Shown in pieces: positions 1-6,879 of a DNA stretch of 24,330 bases. The stretch is from DATADD01 sp036258675 (GTDB taxonomy: Bacteria > Actinomycetota > CADDZG01 > WHSQ01), in contig DATADD010000136.1 in the NCBI GenBank assembly GCA_036258675.1, positions 1-24,330 of the forward strand, written 5' to 3'. The notes beneath the pieces were generated by a model. It made no database searches. It had not been told where the DNA came from and saw only the letters and a program-made list of their open reading frames with translations. The translations under genes and the position numbers were made by a program. Each line of letters opens with the position of its first letter. Within the stretch, counting starts at the first letter, position 1.

Positions 1-539
1 GCGGCCTGCTCGGGCGAGATGTAGTGGGGTGATCCGATCGCGGCGCCGGTGGCGGTCAGGCCCTCCGCCCCCGCGGCCGAGGCGATGCCGAAGTCCGCCA
101 GCTTCGCGGTGCCCTCGTCCGTCAGAAGGATGTTGGCGGGCTTGATGTCGCGATGGACGATCCCGGCTCGGTGCGCCGCTCCGGCCCCGGCCGCGGCTTG
201 GGCGACGATCTCGACCGCCCGCTCGGGCAGCAGGGGAGTGGTGCACTCGGCCGCCGACCCTCCCCCGAGGTGCTCCATGACGAGGAAGGGACGGCCCTCG
301 TGATCGCCGAAGTCCAGCACCGACACGACGTTGGGGTGGGCGATGCGGGCGACGCTCTGGGCCTCGGAGAAGAAGCGTGCGAGGAACTCGGGGGTTTCCG
401 CCATGCCGGGCGCGATCAGCTTGAGGGCGACATCGCGGTCGAGGCGCTCGTCGAGGGCGCGCCAGACCACGGCCATGCCGCCGCGCCCGAGCTGCTGTCG
501 GAGCCTGTAGCGCCCCTGGATGACGTCGCCCGCCTGCAC
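1..539 (-). CDS. Ser/Thr protein kinase, PknB-like (3' end beyond the window)
   Basis: The first 179 codons of a Hanks-type kinase are present; the rest runs off the left edge. Visible motifs in order are the glycine loop GRGGMAV (residues 18-24), the ATP-binding lysine in VALK (K40), the catalytic loop HRDIKPAN (129-136), the DFG metal-binding motif (149-151) and a GSPHYISPEQ activation segment like that of PknB kinases. I chose the GTG at 539 because a GGAGAGGG ribosome site (551-544) lies 4 nt upstream and the kinase fold starts at once after it; the frame stays open upstream, with a TTG at 626 as the alternative. The kinase would phosphorylate Ser/Thr on cytosolic targets; any membrane or sensor domain would be in the missing part. 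It is divergent from the aminotransferase, and nothing in the sequence ties it functionally to the polysaccharide genes. Confidence 0.95.
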   Translation of the reverse strand, partial: MQAGDVIQGRYRLRQQLGRGGMAVVWRALDERLDRDVALKLIAPGMAETPEFLARFFSEAQSVARIAHPNVVSVLDFGDHEGRPFLVMEHLGGGSAAECTTPLLPERAVEIVAQAAAGAGAAHRAGIVHRDIKPANILLTDEGTAKLADFGIASAAGAEGLTATGAAIGSPHYISPEQA

Positions 540-724
540 CGAACCCTCTCCCGTGCGCCGAGAGGGCACCGCCGCGGTGCCCAGACCCTCATTGTCGGCA
601 GGGAGCCGACGCCGGTCGATACGCAATCGGCCCCGGCGCGGGCGCGGGATGATAGGGAGGGGGCCGGGCAGCTCCTCGGGGCCCGCGGAGGCAGACGAAG
701 CGATCGCATGACCCAGGAGGGTGC
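540..724. promoter_or_regulatory. Divergent intergenic region between the kinase and the aminotransferase
   Basis: This 185-bp gap must hold the starts of transcription for both outward-facing genes. On the minus strand TATCAT (654-649) is a possible -10 hexamer. On the plus strand AGGAGG (715-720) is a strong ribosome site for the aminotransferase. I see no convincing -35 box or operator, so the promoter assignment is weak. Confidence 0.35.
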
Positions 725-1846
725 GTGTCGGTAGACCCCAGGAACCTCCCTCGGATGCCGGAGCTCATGATCCCCGGGCCGGTCGAGCTCCACGACGAGG
801 ACCTCGCCGTCCTCGGCCATCAGGTGGTCGCCCACTACGGCGCGGTATGGACCGCCCTCCACGACGAGACGCTCGAGCTGCTCGGGGGGCTCCTCGGGGC
901 GGAGTCGCCCTACCTCATCCCGGGCACGGGGTCCACGTGCCTCGATGCGGCGGTGCTGAACCTCTTCGAGGCCGGGCAGCGGGTCGTCGTCGCCAACACG
1001 GGCTTCTTCGGCATCCGCCTGATGGAGGTCGCCCGGGCCCACCACCTCGACGTCGTCGAGGTGCCGGTAGAGGTCGGAGAGCCGATCGACCTGAGCCGGC
1101 TGGAGCCGGCGCTGGAGGGAGCGGAGGGGGTCCTGACCGTCCACGTCGAGACCGCCACCGGGGTCCGCCACCCCATCGAGGACATCGCCCGGCTCGCCCG
1201 CGCCGCGGGCGTGCTCTGCGTGGTGGACGGCATCGCGAGCGTCGGGGGAGAGCTGGCAGACGTCGAGGGCATGGGGCTCGACGCGATCGTCACGGGGAGC
1301 CAGAAGGGTCTCGAGGCCCCGCCGGGCCTCGGCATCCTCGCCCTCTCCCGCCGGGCGCGCGAACGCATCGCCCGGCGCAGCGCCCGTCCCGAGTCCTGGT
1401 ATCTCGACCTCCAGGTGTGGGACCGCTATCGGAGGGAGTGGGCCACGTGGCACCCCCATCCCGTCACCATGCCGACCAACCTCGTGCTCGCCCTCGCCTC
1501 GTCGCTGCGGCGGATCTCCGAGGTCGGCCTCGACGGGTGGGTGGCGGCGCGGGCCGAGCTCGCCAAGCACTGCCGCGAGGGCCTGCGCGAGCTCGGGCTC
1601 GATCCGGTCCCGCGCGCCGGCCACGAGTCCAATCTCGTGGTCGCGGCCTGGGTCGACGACCCTTCCACGATCCAGCGCCACCTCCTCGAGAACGAGGGCA
1701 TCATGATCTCGGGCGGGCTGGACCCGACCATGGGCAAGGCGATCCGCGTCGGCCTCATGGGCCGCACCGCGACCGAGGAGATGGTCGAGAGGGTGCTGCG
1801 CGGGGTTGAGGCTGCGCTCAAGGCGCGCTCGACCCGCACCGAATGA
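725..1846 (+). CDS. Class V (fold type I) PLP-dependent aminotransferase
   Basis: This 373-residue protein resembles the alanine-glyoxylate/serine-pyruvate aminotransferase group. It opens with a PELMIPGPVEL segment typical of these enzymes, has PGTGS (66-70) in the phosphate-binding region, VVDGIAS (166-172) with the pyridine-nitrogen aspartate D168, and GSQKGLEAPPG (191-201), where K194 is the expected Schiff-base lysine. Length is normal for the family. GTG 725 follows AGGAGG by 4 nt; a GTG at 721 is in another frame. It would transfer an amino group to a small 2-oxo acid or aldehyde in the cytosol. The substrate cannot be read from sequence. The nearby ComA/ComB genes make sulfopyruvate (giving cysteate) a candidate, but no sulfolactate dehydrogenase is present to supply it, and this gene is on the opposite strand to them. 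Confidence 0.9.
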   Translation: MSVDPRNLPRMPELMIPGPVELHDEDLAVLGHQVVAHYGAVWTALHDETLELLGGLLGAESPYLIPGTGSTCLDAAVLNLFEAGQRVVVANTGFFGIRLMEVARAHHLDVVEVPVEVGEPIDLSRLEPALEGAEGVLTVHVETATGVRHPIEDIARLARAAGVLCVVDGIASVGGELADVEGMGLDAIVTGSQKGLEAPPGLGILALSRRARERIARRSARPESWYLDLQVWDRYRREWATWHPHPVTMPTNLVLALASSLRRISEVGLDGWVAARAELAKHCREGLRELGLDPVPRAGHESNLVVAAWVDDPSTIQRHLLENEGIMISGGLDPTMGKAIRVGLMGRTATEEMVERVLRGVEAALKARSTRTE

Positions 1847-1907
1847 CCGAGGAGAGGCGCGCGACCGGAGCCGGCACCCCGTGGGCGCTGGCGTCGCGAC
1901 ACGGCGA

Positions 1908-1927
1908 CCGGGTCCGCCGGGACCCGG
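1908..1927. promoter_or_regulatory. GC-rich hairpin just upstream of the epimerase ribosome site
   Basis: CCGGGTCC (1908-1915) and GGACCCGG (1920-1927) form a perfect 8-bp stem around a GCCG loop. It lies in the 97-bp gap after the aminotransferase and ends 3 nt before the epimerase ribosome site GAAGGGA (1931-1937). There is no T-run, so it is not a classical terminator; it could be a processing, pausing or translation-control element. The base pairing is seen; the role is inferred. Confidence 0.4.
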
Positions 1928-1943
1928 GAAGAAGGGACAGGCG

Positions 1944-2888
1944 ATGAAGGCTCTCGTCACCGGAGGAGCAGGGTTCATAGGCTCGGCGATCGCGCGCGGC
2001 CTGGTCGAGCGCGGCGACGACGTGAGGGTCCTCGACAACTTCCTCACCGGGTTCGAGGAGAACGTCCCCGAGGGCGCCGAGCTCATACGCGGCGACCTGC
2101 GCAACGAGGACGACGTCGCGCGCGCGGTGAAGGGCGTCGAGGTGGTCTTCCACGAGGGAGCCGTGCGCAGCGTGCCCCGCTCGGTCGACCAGCCGATGCT
2201 GACGCTCGACTGCAACATCGCAGGGACGATGCAGCTCCTCCTCGGGTCCTCTGCCGCGGGCGTTCGACGCGTCGTGTACGCATCGAGCTCGAGCGTGTAC
2301 GGGGACACGGAGGGAGCGCTCAACACCGAGTCGATGCCGACCAACCCCATGTCGCCCTACGCGGTAAGCAAGCTCGCCGGCGAGAACTACTGCCGCATCT
2401 GGACCCCGCTCAAGGGCCTGTCGACCGTTTCTCTGCGCTACTTCAACGTCTTCGGACCCGGCCAGCACCCCGAGTCGAAGTACGCTGCGGTCTTCCCCGC
2501 CTTCATCAAGGCACTGAGCTCGGATCGCCCGCCCGAGCTGCACTGGGACGGCGAGCAGTCGCGCGACTTCTCGTATATCGACGACGTCGTTCGGGCCAAC
2601 CTGCTCGCGGCGGAGGCGGACGAGCGCGTCGATGGCGCGGTGATGAACATCGGCGGAGGGGGAGCCAAGTCCGTCAACCACGTGCTGAGGTCGGTGTCCG
2701 ACGTGATGGGCAAGTGGATCGACCCGGTCATGAAGCCCCGGCGCGCCGGAGACGTGCGCCACACGAGGGCAGACATCTCGCGCGCGGGCGAGCTGCTGGG
2801 GTGGCGGCCCGAGGCGGATTGGGACCTCGCCGTGAAGGAGACCGTGAGCTGGTTCATCGACAGGCGGCCCGCCGACATCCGCAGCTGA
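1944..2888 (+). CDS. NAD-dependent UDP-sugar 4-epimerase (extended SDR, GalE/WbpP-like)
   Basis: This 314-residue cytosolic protein is an extended short-chain dehydrogenase/reductase. It has the NAD-binding glycine motif GGAGFIGS (7-14), a conserved aspartate after beta-2 (VLDNFLTG, 29-36), the active-site serine stretch YASSSSVYG (112-120) and the catalytic YAVSK (Y139, K143). The segment EGAVRSVPRSV (71-81) resembles the VPRS signature of WbpP-type UDP-GlcNAc 4-epimerases, so UDP-GlcNAc/UDP-GalNAc interconversion is plausible, but UDP-Glc/UDP-Gal or a uronate form is possible. ATG 1944 is chosen for the GAAGGGA ribosome site 6 nt upstream and for the Rossmann fold starting at residue 2. It would supply a nucleotide sugar to the glycosyltransferases. 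It ends 4 nt from the convergent ATP-grasp gene. Confidence 0.93.
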   Translation: MKALVTGGAGFIGSAIARGLVERGDDVRVLDNFLTGFEENVPEGAELIRGDLRNEDDVARAVKGVEVVFHEGAVRSVPRSVDQPMLTLDCNIAGTMQLLLGSSAAGVRRVVYASSSSVYGDTEGALNTESMPTNPMSPYAVSKLAGENYCRIWTPLKGLSTVSLRYFNVFGPGQHPESKYAAVFPAFIKALSSDRPPELHWDGEQSRDFSYIDDVVRANLLAAEADERVDGAVMNIGGGGAKSVNHVLRSVSDVMGKWIDPVMKPRRAGDVRHTRADISRAGELLGWRPEADWDLAVKETVSWFIDRRPADIRS

Positions 2889-2892
2889 CGAG

Positions 2893-4182
2893 CTAACCCC
2901 GAGCGGGGCCCTCCGCGGCCGAGCGCGCGCCGGCTTCGATCCCCGTGGCCACGGCCGCGACCTTGTCCCAGGCCAGGCGCGCGCAGCAGCGCACCATCGC
3001 GGGGAACGGCGCGAGGTCGTCGCGCGCGAACCATGCGGCCTCGTCGATCCCTCTCAGGGACCTCACCCACGAGCGCAGCCCGAGCCTGCGCTGGCGCCCC
3101 AGCATGACGCTGCTCAAGAGGTCGTACTGTTCGACGAACCACTTGCGGCCGTCGGGGGCCGAGGAGGCGGGAACCGGCTGCCCGGTCAGGTCGAGATAGG
3201 CGGCGCGGGCTACATCCATGCCGTTGTGCCCGACGAACAGTCGGAACGTGCTCCCGATGCGCGGGTTGACGTCGAGCATCTTGTAGCGGCCGTCGCGTGC
3301 GTCGTACCTGTAGCCGAGATCGACGATGCCGCGGTAGCCGAGCGCCTTGAGGAAATCTCGCGTGGAGCGATCGACGGTTTCGTTGTGCCGGCAGAGCCCC
3401 AGCGAGGTGGGTCCGGTGTCGGGGAGGCACTGGCGCAGCTTGACGCCGGTGAACGACAGCAGGCAGTCCGAGCGGTCGTCGAAGTAGCCGTTGAACATCC
3501 AGATGGAGTCCGAGCCGCCTGGGATGTACTCCTGGAGCAAGAGGTTCGGCGCGCCCTTGTCCGGCTGGCGCTCGAAGAGCTCGAGCAGCTCCTCCGCCGT
3601 GCGGGCGATCATCACGCTCTTCCCCTGCGCATCCTCGTGCACCACGCGCGGGTCGATCGCCTTGACCACGACGGGGAAGTGACCGTGGCGGCAGAAGGTG
3701 CGCACGTCGGAGAGATCCTGTGGGAACAATGTGTGAGGCGTCGGAACTCCCCACCTCTGGCACAGCTCGTAGAGGTGCCTCTTGTTGGCGAGCGCGTGGA
3801 CGAGATCCCGATCTTGGCGGGGGAACTCGAAGCACTCCTCGAGCGCAGAGTCGTTGTCGGCGAGGAACATGGTGCTCGGCTCGTCGATCGGCAAGAGGAT
3901 CGAGCGACGCCCGATCTGCCGTCCCACATCGAGGAGGTCGTCGAGGTAGCGCCCCCGCACGCCCTCGTCGAACGAGAGCTCGAACCGGTCCTGCAGGTAG
4001 CGGGAGTAGTCCGCCGGCATGGTGCCGCCCGCGCCCGCCGCGTACACGGGGACCCCCCAGCGCCCGAGGCTGCGCACCACGCCGAGCACACCGTGCAAGA
4101 GCGGAGACGGCGATCGGGCCAGCACGACGACCGGGACGCTGGTGTCGGCCGGCCGGGGACTGCTCCTCTCAGCCTTCTTCAC
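2893..4182 (-). CDS. ATP-grasp carboxylate-amine ligase-like protein, third gene of the comA-comB run
   Basis: This protein of about 429 residues has an ATP-grasp fold. An N-terminal Rossmann-like part (VPVVVLARSPSPLLHG, 16-31) is followed by ANKRHLYE (132-139), the ATP-binding lysine in PVVVKAID (K174), the hinge segment LLLQEYIPGG (214-223) and the metal-binding end MLDVNPRIG (302-310). Such enzymes activate a carboxylate as an acyl phosphate and pass it to an amine or other nucleophile. GTG 4182 overlaps the end of comB by 14 nt; an ATG at 4263 in the same frame would give 27 more, non-conserved residues. The overlap suggests one transcript with comA and comB, so sulfolactate or a derivative is a candidate substrate (inference). 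A relative lies at 8821-10014; both share an F-T-G-x-K-L-R motif (here 244-250). Confidence 0.87.
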   Translation of the reverse strand: MKKAERSSPRPADTSVPVVVLARSPSPLLHGVLGVVRSLGRWGVPVYAAGAGGTMPADYSRYLQDRFELSFDEGVRGRYLDDLLDVGRQIGRRSILLPIDEPSTMFLADNDSALEECFEFPRQDRDLVHALANKRHLYELCQRWGVPTPHTLFPQDLSDVRTFCRHGHFPVVVKAIDPRVVHEDAQGKSVMIARTAEELLELFERQPDKGAPNLLLQEYIPGGSDSIWMFNGYFDDRSDCLLSFTGVKLRQCLPDTGPTSLGLCRHNETVDRSTRDFLKALGYRGIVDLGYRYDARDGRYKMLDVNPRIGSTFRLFVGHNGMDVARAAYLDLTGQPVPASSAPDGRKWFVEQYDLLSSVMLGRQRRLGLRSWVRSLRGIDEAAWFARDDLAPFPAMVRCCARLAWDKVAAVATGIEAGARSAAEGPARG

Positions 4183-4921
4183 GTCGGTCGTCGGCGCTGA
4201 GCGCCCGCGAGGGAGGCCGGCGAGCATCCACCATCTCCTCGCCGGATCGGCAGAAGACTCCATCGACGTCGTCCACGTGCTCCAGTATGAACTCGAGGTC
4301 CCCGCGTTGTCCCGTTTCTTCGAGGTATCTCGCGCTCGCCCCGGTGGCTATCACGTCCACGGGGGCGTCCCGGTAGCGCCTGATGAGCTCCTCGGTGCCG
4401 CCCTGGGGCCGATATCCGGCGGCGGCGAGCCCGCGTGCGATCCAGGCGCACCCTAGCTGGTCCTCCCGCCGGAACGAGCCGCGCGCGCCCGCCCCGATGA
4501 TCGCGACGTCGCCCCCCTGCTGGGCGACGTGGCCGACGGTCGCGGCCAGGTTGCGAAGCGAGGCCGCGTAGACGGGCTGGTCGGGGTGGGCGCCGCAGAT
4601 GAGCTGCGTTCCCGAGGTAGACAAGAGCACGAGGGGCCGGCCGACGTCGGTTCGTCGCGCCAGGTGGGCCGGGCTGTTGGTCATCTCGAACCCGTACGGC
4701 GTGCTGCCGCCGAGCTCCCCGGCGACGAGGGGATCGTCGAGGCGCGCCATGACTTCGAGCGCCTCGTCGAGCGTCGCTACGGGGAAGCAGCGCCGCCCCT
4801 GTGACAGCGCCGTCACGATGGTCGTCGTGGCTCTGATCACGTCGACCGCGACGATCGTCCACGGAGGCCCGTAGCGGGGGACCGCAGCGGGAAAGCAGTC
4901 GACGAGTACCCGGCCCCGCAC
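4169..4921 (-). CDS. comB: 2-phosphosulfolactate phosphatase (ComB family)
   Basis: This 250-residue protein carries the hallmarks of ComB: VDVIRATTTIVTAL (26-39), AGELGG (67-72), GFEMTNSP (77-84), a STSGT segment (101-105) where relatives usually have TTNGT, and REDQLGCAW (152-160). ComB is a Mg-dependent phosphatase that turns (2R)-phospho-3-sulfolactate into (2R)-3-sulfolactate, the step after ComA in the coenzyme M and sulfolactate routes. Length is normal for the family. GTG 4921 begins 2 nt after the comA stop codon, which points to translational coupling. The family call is firm; the end product in this organism is not known, because no sulfolactate dehydrogenase or sulfopyruvate decarboxylase is in view. 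Confidence 0.92.
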   Translation of the reverse strand: MRGRVLVDCFPAAVPRYGPPWTIVAVDVIRATTTIVTALSQGRRCFPVATLDEALEVMARLDDPLVAGELGGSTPYGFEMTNSPAHLARRTDVGRPLVLLSTSGTQLICGAHPDQPVYAASLRNLAATVGHVAQQGGDVAIIGAGARGSFRREDQLGCAWIARGLAAAGYRPQGGTEELIRRYRDAPVDVIATGASARYLEETGQRGDLEFILEHVDDVDGVFCRSGEEMVDARRPPSRALSADDRREEG

Positions 4922-4923
4922 GC

Positions 4924-5865
4924 CTATGACGGCTCGGGCTTCTCGCGGGGGCGGCGCGCCGGACGCAGGTTGTCGCGCAGGAACGCATCGGAGTGCAAAC
5001 CCCGTCTGTAGATCTCGACGCGCAGCAGCTCCTCGAGCCGGATGTTGGCCAGCCGCACGGAAGCACCGAAGCGATCGAGGAACGCGAACTGGCTGGACTT
5101 CGTGGGCGCCTCGAACACCACCGCGTCCAGCCCGAAGGCTTCCGCGAACCGGTCTGCGAGGCCCCCGTGGAACTCGCCCTGGTCGCCGAAGAGGCCGACC
5201 CTTCGGGCGCTCTCGCGTGCCTCGATGACGAGTTGGAGCGCCCCCGCGTCGAGCCATCTCCGACCCGTGTCCACCAACGACTCGACCGCGGCGCGCGTGA
5301 ACCCGCCGTCGTGCTTGGCACCGAGCTCGAACTGCACATCCAAGCCGTGCTCGCGCGCGAGCGTGACGATGCGTCCCGGGTCGGGTGGCTCGGGCAGGAG
5401 GCTGTGGCCTGCCTCGATGCGCGTGAACCCCAGCCCCGCGCAGAGCTCGAGGTAGTGGGGCACAAGGCCGTGCACCACTGCGATCTCGAAGGGTGTCCCG
5501 CCCGCGACCGTGGGCACGCCGCGGCCGCGCGCGGCGGCGAGCTTGCGGCGAGTCGCTTCCTCGCGCGCCACGATCCACGACGCCATCGACACTTTGAGGA
5601 TCGAGATGAGGTGCGCGCTCTGCTCCAGATGGCTCTCGAGAGTGACCGGATCGTAGCCGGGATCGAAGGGGCTCGACCGAGCAGGCATGGCCGGGACGTT
5701 GAGTAGGTCTAGATATCCTTGCGTCGACGTGGACCCCGCCTTGTGCGTGTGCGCTTGCTCGATCGCCGGCCTTCCTCTCTGGGAGCGCGCGCCATCTTCC
5801 CAGACCGCAACGGGATCGGAGCGGGCGCCATGGAACGCTTGGTTCGGCGGCAACGGACCCTTCAT
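4924..5865 (-). CDS. comA: Phosphosulfolactate synthase (ComA family)
   Basis: ComA adds sulfite to phosphoenolpyruvate to give phosphosulfolactate, on a TIM barrel. Seen here (313-residue numbering) are AGGTPFE (121-127), LGFTRIEAG (145-153), VIEARESARRVGLFG (213-227), VVFEAPTKSSQFAF (249-262), FG-x-SV-RLANI (266-275) and a closing RRGLHSDAF (287-295), all in the family order. The region usually reading KFGWGTS is KVSMASW here (91-97), so the protein is a divergent member. Similarity begins near residue 51; the first 50 residues from ATG 5865 have a poorer GC-rich third-position pattern and may be a leader. The only other in-frame ATG (5688) would cut into the similar region, so the true start is open. 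First gene of the run with comB and the ATP-grasp gene; divergent from a sulfotransferase. Confidence 0.9.
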   Translation of the reverse strand: MKGPLPPNQAFHGARSDPVAVWEDGARSQRGRPAIEQAHTHKAGSTSTQGYLDLLNVPAMPARSSPFDPGYDPVTLESHLEQSAHLISILKVSMASWIVAREEATRRKLAAARGRGVPTVAGGTPFEIAVVHGLVPHYLELCAGLGFTRIEAGHSLLPEPPDPGRIVTLAREHGLDVQFELGAKHDGGFTRAAVESLVDTGRRWLDAGALQLVIEARESARRVGLFGDQGEFHGGLADRFAEAFGLDAVVFEAPTKSSQFAFLDRFGASVRLANIRLEELLRVEIYRRGLHSDAFLRDNLRPARRPREKPEPS

Positions 5866-5939
5866 CGGATGTCCGGCCCTGCGGTAGGGGGCAACGGCCG
5901 CGCCGATCGCACCGTTCGGACGATCCCCCGCCGCCTCCG
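5866..5939. promoter_or_regulatory. Short divergent gap between comA and sulfotransferase 1
   Basis: This 74-bp gap separates the two outward-facing start codons. Both genes need a promoter here or, for comA, inside the doubtful first part of its reading frame (5689-5865). I find no clear -10 or -35 hexamer and no repeat. Confidence 0.3.
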
Positions 5940-6863
5940 GTGAGGGTTCTCTACATCGCCGGAGCGGGCCGCAGCGGCAGCACGATCTTGGGCCACATCC
6001 TCGGCCAGTTCAACGGTTGTACATCGGTGGGGGAGCTGTGGAACATCTGGCGCCGCGGGCTCGTCGAGCGACGGAAGTGCGGGTGCGGCACCCCCGTGCT
6101 CGAGTGCCCCTTCTGGAACCCGGTCCTGGAGCGGGCCTTCGGGCTCCCCTTGCCGTTCGACCCCCGCGATGTCGTCGCGCTCGGGGATCGGCGGTTGGAG
6201 GCTCGCTCGCTGCCTGCGATGGCAGCGCGGCGGCTGCGCGGCCCACGGGGTGACGACGAGTACCTCGATCTTCTTGCGCCGTTGTACCGGGCCGCCTTCG
6301 ACCTCTCCGGGGCGGCGGTGCTCGTGGACATCTCCAAATCCGCCATCTACGCAGCGCTCCTCGCCGGCATTCCCGGTTGTGACGTGCGCGTGGTCCACCT
6401 CGTACGAGACGCCCGCGCCTCGGCCTACTCGTGGCTGCGCACCAAGCGTCTCCCCGATTTCGGGGACGAGCGTTCCATGGTGATGCAGACGCCCGTCACC
6501 ACGGCGCGCCGATGGATCAAGGCGCAGCTCCTGGTTGAGGCGCTGTGGAGCTCCCGCACAGAGCGCTACCTGTTCTTGCGCTACGAGGATCTGGTCGCGC
6601 ACCCTCGTGCTGCGGTCGACCGCATCGTCGATTTCGCGGGCGTCGACGCACTCGGGTCCCCTTTCGTCGGCGAACGCGTCGTGCGGCTGGGGCCGACGCA
6701 CTCCGTGTCGGGAAACCCGGCCCGGTTCTCGAGCGGCGACGTGGAGCTGCGCCCGGACGACGAGTGGAGGCGCGCGATGCTCCCGGGGGACAGAGCGCGC
6801 GTAGCGGCCCTCACATGGCCGTTGCTGCTTCGCTACGACTACCCCCTGCGCCCCGCGGCCTAG
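5940..6863 (+). CDS. Sulfotransferase family protein 1 (PAPS-dependent, predicted)
   Basis: This 307-residue protein starts at GTG 5940 and opens with the 5'-phosphosulfate binding loop AGAGRSGSTILG (7-18). It has a cysteine group RKCGCGTPVLEC (45-56) found in many bacterial sulfotransferases of this kind, a 3'-phosphate-binding segment VHLVRDARASAYSW in the middle, and a late LRYEDLVAHP motif where the chain docks. It would move a sulfate group from PAPS to a hydroxyl or amine of a carbohydrate, in the cytosol. It lies head to head with comA and tail to tail with sulfotransferase 2. The exact acceptor cannot be told. It differs from the other four by its Cys motif. Confidence 0.88.
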   Translation: MRVLYIAGAGRSGSTILGHILGQFNGCTSVGELWNIWRRGLVERRKCGCGTPVLECPFWNPVLERAFGLPLPFDPRDVVALGDRRLEARSLPAMAARRLRGPRGDDEYLDLLAPLYRAAFDLSGAAVLVDISKSAIYAALLAGIPGCDVRVVHLVRDARASAYSWLRTKRLPDFGDERSMVMQTPVTTARRWIKAQLLVEALWSSRTERYLFLRYEDLVAHPRAAVDRIVDFAGVDALGSPFVGERVVRLGPTHSVSGNPARFSSGDVELRPDDEWRRAMLPGDRARVAALTWPLLLRYDYPLRPAA

Positions 6864-6879
6864 CCCCGCCTCCGCCCCC

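Noticed and set aside
540..626. Kinase start at the upstream TTG 626
   Set aside because: The extra 29 residues show no conserved pattern and the TTG lacks a ribosome site as good as that before GTG 539.
416..2350. A 644-codon open frame on the minus strand over the aminotransferase and epimerase
   Set aside because: It is antisense to two clearly recognisable enzymes, runs into the kinase gene in the wrong frame and has low-complexity composition.
4169..5865. ComA/ComB read as competence proteins
   Set aside because: The sequence motifs are those of phosphosulfolactate synthase and phosphatase, which only share the names with competence regulators or pilins.
4169..5865. Full coenzyme M biosynthesis as the purpose of the locus
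   Set aside because: No sulfolactate dehydrogenase, sulfopyruvate decarboxylase or epoxide-pathway gene is present in the window. It cannot be excluded for the whole genome.
6864..6879. Terminator between convergent sulfotransferases 1 and 2
   Set aside because: Only 16 bp separate the stop codons and no inverted repeat is visible there.
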